Part shown: positions 44,434-54,589 of the stretch, one piece after another
Layout of the letters: each line of letters starts with the position of its first letter
Numbering within the stretch: position 1 is the stretch's first letter
Source of the DNA: Galeopsis tetrahit
Taxonomy: Eukaryota; Streptophyta; Magnoliopsida; Lamiales; Lamiaceae
DNA: 64,000 nucleotides
Assembly (NCBI GenBank): GCA_963675135.1
Contig: OY776125.1
Location: 27,886,565 to 27,950,564 of the forward strand
Direction: 5' to 3'
The notes under the pieces: generated by a model
Database searches by the model: none
The model's input: only the letters and a program-made list of their open reading frames with translations
Told to the model about the DNA's origin: nothing
Program-made: the position numbers and the translations under genes

Positions 44434-46726
44434 ATGCAGGTAAAATCGAATTGAACCCCGCCGGAAACCCTAATCATCTCCCTTTTTATATTTATTATTT
44501 TCTTCCATTCTCTTTTAATCATATCTCCAAAGGTAAAATTTTGTTACTCAGACCGTTTTTCGGTTGCTGATATGATGCAGGCGAGCGATAGATTTAATAT
44601 AAACTCCCAGCTCGAACATTTGCAAGCTAAATATGTGGGTACAGGGCATGCCGATTTGACCCGATTGTAAGTTCCCTAACTTAATTCTGAGGTTCGCCGG
44701 TTAATTAGATTTTTCAGTTGCGATTTCTGAAGAAATTCCTCTGCTCTTCGTTTAATTTTTCAATTTTCTAGTGAATGGGCAGTGAATATCCACCGAGATA
44801 GTTATGCTTCGTATATTGGGCATTATCCGGTTCTGGCCTACTTTGCTGTCGCAGAGAATGAATCCATTGGAAGGGAACGCTACAATTTTATGCAGGTTTT
44901 AACTTTACCCCATTTTTTTTAGTTTCCACGTTTCCTTTTTATTTTGTGGGCACTTAATTGATATTAATCATCAATGCTTGTTTTGTGTGGTTTTGTGTTT
45001 TGTTTTGCTTTTTCTGAACTAAGTTGTGTCTAGGTCAGCAAGCATAATGTTCTGATTTCTTATATATTTTTAGTTTCTACCTTCTAGACAGATGAACTTT
45101 AATGTCATGGTTTCGGTTCCTTTGCATCAGTTTCAACCTCCACTTTGCACGGGTTACAACAGTGCCAATCGCTTAAACATGTTTTTTTCCAGTATATAGG
45201 ATGAAGAATTGAACATACTATTTTGCTGTATTGACCCAAAACACTTTATTAGTTAGCTGAAACTTGGAAATTATATTGGCTTCATGCCTTGGTCAGTAGT
45301 TATGGTCTTTTGGTGGAAGGAAGTGAGTGTAAATGTCGAATGTACTGTTTGATGTTTCAGCTTGTACTTCTACTGTGAATAGAGGTAAATGAATGTGAAA
45401 ATTCACAGATCAACTTTTTGATTCATTTTATTGTACCTAATATTCACGGAAAAGGTCAAGAAATTTCACTTGAACCATGGGCGGTGTGCACTAGCGAGTT
45501 GGTTGGATTTGGCAGATTTTGTAAACTTGCTGCAATTGATATATATATACTCCATATTATGGGAGCATTGTTCATATTTAATCAAACTGAAAAACTCTTG
45601 TATTGTGTCTTATATTTACTGTGTAGATGATATCTGCTGTGTCATGCATTCTTGAGATTGTCAATGAACACAAACGCATATCAATATCTTCTACATTGAA
45701 TGGCAGCCTCCCTCCCTAGAAATTGAAATCAATATTCTGGCTTCTCTTACGTACAAGTTTCAGCCCCTAGATTGCATAATCAAATCATAGATCTCATATC
45801 TCTCTGAAATTTGCATTGTGATTTGTAAACTACTATCTTTTACTATTATTTAATTTCACATTACTATCAATTGTTACACACACATTTCCAGATACTAGTT
45901 TATTACCCCCCACACCTTGGATCCTCAGTGCGCCTTTTGTGATGCACCTCGATGCCCCTCTTCTACTTTACACATTTTCTTCACCCCAAAATGTGGTTTG
46001 TGTACAAGTTTTGAAATGAAGAACCATTTTTTGAAAAAAGGGCAAATCATAAACAAGAAAATGGTGTTGAATTTACTCCTAGGGCTTAAGAAAAAAGTTG
46101 GTAAACAAAGAAGAAATTGAGAGACAACACTGCTGCCCCTATATAATAGGTTCTTTTCCCCCTTTTTTTTCTTTGTGAATCTTCTCTCCGTTGCAGCACT
46201 TTTTTTTTTTTTTGTGTGTGTGTGTGTGTGTGTGATCAAAATGAGAACTAAACTATTATTTATTGTTGTCTTTGCTACATTTGATGTTTTTTGTGTGTTA
46301 ATGAACACTTAACTTCACAACTTTAGTATTTGTATCATGTTTTACTTATGTTCTAATGTTCGTCACTTGAGTTTTGGGTATTATTATGTGATTTTATGTT
46401 GTACACTGGTACTGAACTTTATTTTGTACGACAATATATGTCAAATGATGTTCAGTGAAAAAGGACAAGAGGTGCGCCTTGCACCTCAGGCATTAGGACC
46501 CCTCTTCTGCCTTGCGCCCTTAACTACAATGATAAATCACTTGTTTAAAAAATTAATCAAAACTTTTGAAGTTCTAGATGCGTATGTGCTTGTATTTCTC
46601 TGTTTGTTTGATATTTTGGAGGAACTATCTCATAGCATCAATATATCTAATTCTAATGGTTTTCAAATGCATTTACAGAAAATGCTTTTGCCATGTGGTC
46701 TCCCACCGGAGAGGGAGGACGAGTGA
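44434..46726 (+). CDS. SF3B5: Splicing factor 3B subunit 5 (SF3b10), four coding exons
   Basis: Coding exons 44434-44439, 44581-44666, 44772-44895 and 46679-46726 give 264 nt, 87 residues plus stop, the usual length for the family. The protein starts MQASDRFNINSQLEHLQAK, continues with YVGTGHADLTRFEW and DSYASYIGHYPVLAYF, and ends MLLPCGLPPEREDE, nearly identical to plant SF3b10. It is a small core subunit of the SF3b complex of the U2 snRNP, which recognises the intron branch point in the nucleus. All junctions are GT-AG with frames that join cleanly, and no lesion is seen. The first coding exon is only ATGCAG. A second ATG (ATGATGCAG) sits just before the exon-2 acceptor, in frame with exon 2, so an unspliced leader could still give the same protein. 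Intron 3 is about 1.8 kb. Confidence 0.95.
44896..46678 (+). other. Third intron of SF3B5
   Basis: Runs from donor gttttaac to acceptor tttacag. It contains a T run and a (TG)n tract at 46200-46233. No nested gene is supported; the open frames here are intron by-products. Confidence 0.7.
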
Positions 46727-47502
46727 AAAATGACTTGTGAGATTATTTGGAAACAGGATATGGCGCTTCTTTGAGACAAAGAACTTGGCCATGCCTTTCC
46801 CGATATCGGTATTCAGCTTGTTCTAGAAGTAATGTGTGATTCAATTTAGCACTTTCTGCGTGACTGTGACTGTTACTCTTACATTACTTAAATGTACTGA
46901 ATCAGTGGTGTTTACTTTGTTTATGAGTTCTTGTTTAATTCAAAATTCTATGGCTTATATCTATTACTATCTATAAAGAGGCTTAACTCTAAAATGGGCC
47001 AGTAACTCGCCGGTACCCGGTTGCTAAAAAAACAGGTTGAAACACATGCACCATGACACCTGTCTCCCTTGACTGTTAAATTTTTTTTTTATCGCATTAT
47101 CTTCTCCACACCATCTTCATTATTATCTTACTCCTGTCGGTACGCCTTCCTTTCCATCTGTGAAACCCTCCGCCTCTGACACAAGTAACTCACACTGCTA
47201 AGTCAATTTCGCCCTTTGATCATATCAGTCTCGGCGTGGCCTGCAAAGTTACTATTGAAGAGGTTTGTGTATTCTTCATATTTTAATTTTTTTGGTTTAT
47301 TGAATTATTAGTTTGATTGTCACATTCAAGTTAGAGTACTCTACGCATCCTCTGCAATTTGAAGTTAAGATGAAAATATGGGGGAATTTAACTTTGAGGC
47401 TTTTATTTTTAAAAAAAGTATTACTTTGTTGTGGTAATTCTTCTTACATTTTGATTTTTGTTTTTCTTATTATTTAGTGTTTATGTTTCTATTTTCTTCA
47501 AA

Positions 47503-47630
47503 TTTTGATTTTCTTTTATAGCTAAAGAAAGATGTTAACGAAGGGGGAGAGGCTGGGCTACTGCAGTTTTGATTTTCTTTTATAGCTAAAGAAAGATGTT
47601 AATGAAGGGGGAGGGGCTAGGCTACTGCAG
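47503..47630 (+). repeat. Tandem duplication of a 64-bp unit
   Basis: Units 47503-47566 and 47567-47630 both begin ttttgattttcttttatagc and end ctactgcag, with about three differences (aacgaag/aatgaag, agaggc/aggggc, ctgggc/ctaggc). Confidence 0.9.
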
Positions 47631-49600
47631 TTTTGGTATTTATATGCGCGTACCAACTGTTTGATAAATTGTTGGTAGAGAAAAATTGTACTGTACACTT
47701 TTTCGTCGTGTTGCTTCTTTACACTTTCCATCTCTTTTTCTCACAATAGGATAGAGAGGATGGTTCCCTTATTTTTCCCTATAGAATCGATTAGTATTCT
47801 CTTTTGAAAAAGGAAGAAAAGATAAATAACAAAGGTCTACTATCTAGGATTTATCTATGGATACATATATTTTACAAATATATAAGTGGTTATGATTGAT
47901 TATTGTTAAAAAAAAAAAAGCCATGGTCGTTGATTTACTTGTTTGTTTTGTTCAGTAGTACTGTTTATTCTTTTGACAACTGTGTCTTAATTGCTGATAT
48001 TATTGTACAACTGATTCATTTATAGGACCTTCCTTCTCAATTGAAGGAACTATTTCTAGAACATCAGGTACCCTATGTTGTTCAATTTCTGAATTCTTCG
48101 GTGTTAAGAACCTTATGTTTAGCCTAGATTTCTATTTAGAAGAAGCTCTTGAATTATATGTTACCATTTACTGTGTGTCTAATATGGAAAAAAATGAGTG
48201 TGGTGGTATATTGATTTTTTGTTAGATTGTTGAGTCTAATATGGCTTACATCCTGCTGTTTTCATCACAGTATGTATTTTTTCTGCTACTTAACTTTCAA
48301 AACCAGCCATAATATAAGAGTTGAAAGTTAATATGTTGACATTGGTTATTTCATGATAGATTGATAGCTTGTGATAGTATGGCTCTTAAGACTATAAATC
48401 AACATATGGCTTGTACTTTATCCTTACATATATGTAATTAATTCAGTAATTAGTATTAGTATGTAATTAAAATGAAAGCTTCATTATTTTGCTCACCAAC
48501 TGAAGCTAACATTTTCCATTTGCAGAGATAAGAGAAAGACACTAACTTTCCTTTTCAATCTATACTTGTTTATGTAAACAAACAAGCATATAGAGATAAG
48601 GAAAAACACATAATTAATTAATTATAATGTGTGATTAAATTAAATTAGATTGCTTACAAATTGTAGGCCTTGGATGATATTAGTGACAAGGGTTAATCTC
48701 AGTTTTTTTCCCTCCTGTTCAGACTACCATATCAAAAAAATTGCATCCTGCAAACCCAAAAGATAAAAAAAAGGTTTTAATATGTTCTTTAAAGAGTAGA
48801 GATTTAATAAAATTAATTATGAATAATCTGAGAACTTATATATTACTGTCTACAACTTAATTGAGAGTTAAAATGCTTTTGATCTCATAATTTGTCTATA
48901 TATTGTCCAAATTTGGTCCATAAAAACATAGTCACTCTATTAACCATTGAAATACCTTTGATGAATGAACGAAGGAACCTACGCTTTGTATTAGATAGTG
49001 GTTGCTTGGATTTTTATTTTTTCTGATGTTTGTATTAGTTTAGGGGCTGCCTACAAATTACTTCTTATGTGGTTTGTAATTAGGCAGGGGCTGCTTAGGT
49101 TTTAACTTTCTTCTGTTGTTACTCTACTTTTTGTTGTTTGTAATTTGTTTTTTGAGTATTTTTTATACCCTCTCAATAAAATTTGCTCTTCCAAAAAAAG
49201 AAGGGTTTAACTAAAGATGGCATTTGAGTCCCCTTTAAATTGATTCCATAAAAGTGGCACGGCATGACAATCAATCCACTACCACATAGAAAAGAACAAC
49301 TTGCCTGAGTAAGCGTAATTGCATCAGCTATTATAAAGGAAACATTCACGAAACGTGCTAGAGTTTTGGCGAGTGGTGTCTTCCTTGTCCTTAAAATGAC
49401 ATCAAAAGAACATAGTGAAACAATACAAATGGAGCTGCACTTTGTATAGTTTTAGAAGTCCGAGGTCTAAAAAAAAAGTTAAAATTCTTGAGGCCTAGAC
49501 AATGAGTAAAGTAGTAGATGGTAGTTTATGAAGATATTAAGATTAACTTCTTTCACTTAAATACTTTGTTTCTATTCTTAATAAGACACTGCTATAATAC

Positions 49601-49672
49601 ATTTTATGACTTTTCCATGTGAAAACAGAACCTCCCATTTTATGACTTTTCCATGTGAAAACAGAACCTCCC
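49601..49672 (+). repeat. Perfect tandem duplication of a 36-bp unit
   Basis: Units 49601-49636 and 49637-49672 both begin attttatgacttttccatgt and end cagaacctccc, with no difference. Identity implies a very recent event, or an assembly artefact. Confidence 0.9.
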
Positions 49673-50344
49673 CTATGGGTTTGCAATGTACTACCCAATG
49701 CCTTTGAGCACCACCAACATTCTTATACACGTTCACATTCAAAAGTTAAAAGTGATATCATTGAATTATACTTCCATTTTTACTAGAATTAAAGCACTTC
49801 AACCTGGGTTAACACCTCAATTATTATTGAGGTGCGCCCTAACTAGTCTTCTATATAATGTTCTTTAACCATTTATGTTTTTCATTCTATAGTTCAACAC
49901 ATATAATGATTTTCTTACTCTATTTCACTAAGTTGAAGAAAGGACCCGTTTGAGCCTCTGCATGAGAAAGTTGAGAACTTTGGAGAATGGGTTATTTTAT
50001 CGTTAATTAAATTGAGTAATGGGGTACAATATGTTCATTTCAAATTCCCATTTCAATTGAAGAATTCTCAACTAAGCGCCAATAAGCGTTGACTCAATTT
50101 TATTTAATTATCTTTAATGTACACATGATCGTGTATATTAAAGGGGTAGGGCTGCTGTGTACTCAAGTACACGGTGTACTTGAGTCCAGCTATATAGGAA
50201 ATATATATTATATATATGATAAATAATAAAACATTCAACAAAACTCATTGTAGTCTAATGGTTGTCCTGGGATTTCCTTAACAACCTGTCTTCGATTCCC
50301 CCTTCTAGCATAATATTTTGTTATTTTATTTTAACAGTTTTAAT

Positions 50345-50690
50345 ATAAATTAATAAATAATAAAATTTGTAAAAAAAACAGGTTCGATTCCATATAAATT
50401 AATAAATAATAAAATTTGTAAAAAAAACAGGTTCGATTCCCACTTCTATAAATTTTCGTTATTTTATTTTAACAAAAAAATTAATAGGTTCGATTCCCAT
50501 ATAAATTAATAAATTTTGTAAAAAAAACAGGTTCGATTCCCACTTCTATAAATTTTCGTTATTTTATTTTAACAAAAAAATTAATAGGTTCGATTCCCAT
50601 ATAAATTAATAAATAATAAAATTTGTAAAAAAAACAGGTTCGATTCCCACTTCTAAAAATTTTCGTTATTTTATTTTAACAAAAAAATTA
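50345..50690 (+). repeat. Tandem array with six pol III B-box-like motifs
   Basis: ggttcgattcc occurs at 50381, 50430, 50487, 50530, 50587 and 50637, embedded in alternating linkers (ataaattaataaataataaa and tctataaattttcgttattt). It matches the consensus of the internal B box of tRNA genes (GGTTCGANTCC). Further copies of the linker without the box continue to about 50870. Confidence 0.8.
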
Positions 50691-51014
50691 GGAACAGTTT
50701 TTTTATACATTATAAATTAATAAATAATAAAATTTGTAAAATTTTTTATACATTAAAAAGTGCAATTAATAAATAATAAAATTTGTAAAATTAATAATAA
50801 TTAAAAAAAAATTAGGAACAGTTTTTTTATACATTATAAATTAATAAATAATAAAATTTGTAAAAAAAATCGCAACAATTTTTTGTTTTTTTATACAGTA
50901 ATAAAAGTGCAAGTAAAAAAATAATAAAACGTGTAAAATTAATAATATTTTTTTAAAAAAAAATTAGCACCAGTTTTTCTAGATTATGAAAGTGCAAGTA
51001 CAAATAAACAAAAG

Positions 51015-51460
51015 GTGTATCATTAGCATACACTTTTCAGTTATAATATCATACACTTTTCAATTATAATATCATACACTTTTCAATTATAATACCATAC
51101 ACTTTTCATTAATATATAACTTACACTTTTCATTAATAGAACATACACTTTTTAGTTATAATAACATACACTTTTCATTAATAGATCATACACTTTGTAG
51201 TTATAATAACATACAATTTTCATTAAATAAACACACTTTTCATTAATAGATCATACACTTTACAGTTATAATAACATACACTTTTCATTAATATATAACT
51301 AACATTTTTCATTTATAATATCATACACTTTTCAGTTATAATAACATACACTTTTCATTAAAAACAATGTTGCACTTTTCAATATAGTAACATACACTTT
51401 TCATTAAAAAAAACAAAGATACACTTTTTAGTCATAATAACATACACTTTTTCAAAAAAA
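51015..51460 (+). repeat. Degenerate array of catacacttttca units
   Basis: About twenty imperfect copies of a 17-22-bp phrase, catacacttttcattaata or with cagttataata, run head to tail. The array lies in the right half of the palindromic-ended element. Confidence 0.8.
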
Positions 51461-51789
51461 AAAAAAATCGAAAAAAAAAAATTCGAAAAAAAAAATCGAA
51501 AAAAAAACCAAAAAAAAAAAAAATTAAAAAAAAAAGTCAAAGTTTGACCGTTGACCGGTCAACGGTGGTCAACGGTCAACATTTGACTAGTAAAAGTCTA
51601 CTCAAGTACATGGTGTACTTGAGTACATACAAGACTTTGGCATATTAAAGACATAAAATACGAAATGAAACACACAATTGAAATGAGAGATCAGCCGGTA
51701 AGCTTGGTAGGTTTTTGGCCAACGATACCATCAGTCCCAGCTAATGCTCGATACTTGGCCTTTCTCGTAAAATTAGTGCACTTAAACCC

Positions 51790-52236
51790 TAAGGGGATGT
51801 TTCTTTTTGGTTTTAAAAACCAGGTTTTGGATTTCAAGATCCAAAACCCGTTTTACTTCGGGATTTAAAGACCGGTTTTCAAAATCCACTCAAAACCACC
51901 CTTATCAAACATATTGATTTGACATAAAGTTATATCTATATAATATTATTCCAATCATTATATTCTTTTTCAACAATAATATAATAATACTATAATAATA
52001 TAATAATACAATAATATAATACATTTAATCAACTAATCATTATAATCTCACCAAACAATAATATAATAATACAAACTCATTCAATCTTACAACTTGATTT
52101 GACATAAAGTTAAATCCTTCACTATTCCAAAACCCAAAAGAAACACCCATATTACTATTCATCGGGATTTCAAAAACCAGGATTTCAAAAATCTGGTTTT
52201 TAAAACCACCAAAAGCCCAAAAGAAACATCCCCTAA
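51790..52236. mobile_element. Tourist/PIF-type MITE in GPAT exon 3
   Basis: GGGGATGTTTCTTTT starts at 51793 and its inverted partner AAAAGAAACATCCCC ends at 52233, flanked by TAA on both sides. On the minus strand the TTA is the leucine codon of the GPAT phrase ATTLGFKCTNF, and removing one copy plus the element would rejoin the exon in frame. The element has a gattt/aaatc-rich interior and no coding capacity. Confidence 0.9.
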
Positions 52237-53162
52237 AGTTGTGGCAATCATTTCCTGAACATTATTCGCAACCTCGTGGCTTGATTTTCCAGCATTGCAT
52301 GTTTGATCCGGCAACAGCTTGTTCAAGAATGTGTAACCTTGTACGCGGGCCTCGGATTCATATAAAAGAAGAAAGGGTCCAACCATTTGTACCCTCGCGC
52401 TGTCGTCCCGTGAAACATGCTCACTCTAACGTCAACGACCACGGGAACAATCTGATCAGTTAGTTCGGCGAACAATGCCGAAAACCTAAGCAGGTAAGGT
52501 TCTCTACAAGTGGTACCTACCTATAGAAAATCAGAACAATTGTAATATATGTTGTGATAGAAACCCAAAAAAATTTGTCCAACGAAAATTAGAATACAGT
52601 TGTATATTTTTTAAATAGGATTTGCACTTTGGTACTCCAGTTGCATCATGTAACTGGTTTAATTTTGACTAAAAAAATTAAAATCAATCAAGTTTTTCTT
52701 TTTTTATCTACAGGTCAAAATAAAAAAAATGGTCGAAAAATATTAGTTTTGTACAGTTGTAACGTGCAACAGGTGTACAAGAGACGAACAATACCTTCGG
52801 GGCACATCAATAGGTACTTTCCTTGGTTCAAAATTTGTTGGATCAATTTAGCATCCGTGGTTCGATCCCGTGTAAGCCTGCATGTTTGTATGGGTGATAA
52901 GAATTCAGTGAGTCTGGAAATGGAGTAGGAGATTATGGTGGTCATGCGGTTGAGGCAAGCGGAGACAACGACGCCGTCGACGACGGTTCTGTGATTTAAC
53001 ACGAAGAGCATGCCCCGTCTGTCGTTGGGTGGGGCTCCTTTCATAGTAATGGGGCAACCCAGTAAGGTTGTTACTTTGTAGAGAGTTGATACAGGGAGAA
53101 TTGAGCCCATGAGAACACGAAGAATAGATAGAACAAGCCCAATTGGGAACCAAAGGATAATT

Positions 53163-53311
53163 AATAGTGCAATCAGTGGGACAAAGTGGGATAGCTCAAG
53201 TGGTTAGAGCACCACTACCTAGGCCTTAGGTCCTGGGTTCGAGTCATGGGGAGGGGAAAAAAGGGATGGGTATTTAACTTTCCATCAAAAAAAAAATAGT
53301 GCAATCAGTGG
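53163..53311 (+). mobile_element. tRNA-derived SINE, copy 2, in GPAT exon 2
   Basis: Body 53180-53294, flanked by the 17-bp duplication AATAGTGCAATCAGTGG (53163-53179 and 53295-53311). Same head (gacaaagtgggatagctc), A box, B box (gggttcgagtc) and A-rich tail as copy 1 at 31008, with only a few differences. It interrupts the GPAT segment between PTPLIAL and the membrane stretch IILWFP, and runs opposite to the gene. Confidence 0.92.
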
Positions 53312-53416
53312 AGTAGGCTTTTGCACCAATCGGCCGTCGTGGAAGATCACCGGTTTCGGCAACGAATCCGGTCTCATGGGCCGGACTCCGGTCCTTTGGG
53401 GCACTATGTATTTTTC

Positions 53417-54083
53417 CTGCGTTATGGATAATGTTTGATCCATGAGGTGTGTTGATAATTGACTTACCCAATTTTAACTAAAGGTTGAACAATTAATACT
53501 TTTCGATTTTTTTTTTATGATTTGCAAAAATAAAGTTGAATAATTTGTTTGTTTGAATTTCATTTGGTTAAAATTGCACCATAACTGATGCGTCGAGGTG
53601 TTACTGCATAATTAATGTGGGAATTTTCGTAGAAACACAATAATCATGCGATGTACCACAAAAAAAAAAAATTGCCAAGTACTGAAAATTTTAGAGACAT
53701 GGATAAATATTTTAGGGACATAATCTTTTTTTCGTCTCATAACTTTTCATCCTTTTTAAAATGGTCACAAAAAAGATCAACGTTCGATTCTAATCCCAAT
53801 TATTTTTTGTATGTATCAATTTTGTCCTAATTAAAGTTGCTAGAATCAATTTTGGCTGCAATTTCATCGGAATGGATCACCCACGTGCCGAACATATGAC
53901 CAAAAATACGATGATTTTTACAACTTTGAAACGAAATCGATACACATAAAGAGTATAATTGAGACTTGATTCATATATTTATGTTTTCTGAGAACATTTA
54001 AAAAAAGATAAATAGTTATGAGAAAGAAGAAAATTATAATTAAACCAAAATATATTTTAGAATAAAAGATGAAAGTGAAGAAC
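53417..54083 (-). other. First intron of the GPAT pseudogene
   Basis: Bounded on the minus strand by donor gttctt after ...CGATGCAAG and acceptor acgcag before GAAAAATAC. AT-rich; nothing else is recognised within it. Confidence 0.7.
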
Positions 54084-54589
54084 CTTGCATCGTCTCATGA
54101 AAGGAAAGTCAGTCTTTCTATCTCCAACTCCAATATCCGGCATCTCTTCAATCCCGAAAGCCCTCCGAAGAGCAACCGTCTTGTTCTTTCCGACGAGCAC
54201 CCCGCCGCCCCCGACAAAGCCGGTGGCGACACCCTTATACGACAAAATCTCCGTACCTAAAACATCATCAACCCCCAAGTAGTTTTTCAAGAATGGCTCA
54301 ACCATGATCCTAGGGTTTGCCGTAAGCACACATTTCCGCCCGCACAACGAGAAAACGCGCCACGTCTCTGGGTGCAAGTCCTCCAAGTAATGCTTAGGCA
54401 ACACTACACTTGCAGCTGACTTAATGGATGACACTTTTACACCTGCAAACGTTGTGAATATGAGCAGTTTAATCCCTGCAGATTCGGACACCAAGTAGTA
54501 GACAAGGGCAACTATTGGAGAAACTAATAAGAGTAGGAGCATCCTCAGAATGCCTCCCACTTCGAATGCAATCATCCTTAAGAAAGTTG

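Larger units (their letters stand above)
46727..50150. other. SF3B5 3' region and spacer with a few exon-like fragments
   Basis: 46727-46960 is the likely 3' untranslated region. After that, 48028-48068 looks like a tiny internal exon (acceptor tttatag, donor gtaccc; reads DLPSQLKELFLEHQ), not recognised. 47130-47270 has a leader-like C/T-rich stretch. 49150-49200 ends in ctctcaataaaatttgctct followed by an A run, as in a retroposed transcript tail. No complete gene. Confidence 0.4.
50150..51640. mobile_element. Repeat-built element with palindromic ends
   Basis: Each end carries a 26-bp near-palindrome: tactcaagtacacggtgtac and onward at 50160, and tactcaagtacatggtgtac and onward at 51599. 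Because each end is itself a palindrome, the two also match as inverted repeats. Between them are a tRNA-like stretch (50247-50305), an array with B-box motifs (50345-50690), AT-rich filler, an array of catacacttttcatta repeats (51015-51460), A runs interrupted by tcg, and a dyad of ttgaccggtcaa type at 51541-51580. There is no protein-coding capacity. I recognise no named family. Confidence 0.55.

Noticed and set aside
48960..49200. Possible LINE 3' end
   Set aside because: It has a poly-A-like tail after ctctcaataaaatttgctct, but no reverse transcriptase or target duplication was found, so it was left as a note only.
50247..50305. Possible tRNA gene with tagtctaatggtt and cttcgattccc
   Set aside because: It shows only tRNA-like boxes without a complete fold, and lies inside a repeat-built element.
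51015..51460. CRISPR-like array
   Set aside because: The units are degenerate, contiguous and AT-rich with no unique spacers, in plant nuclear DNA.
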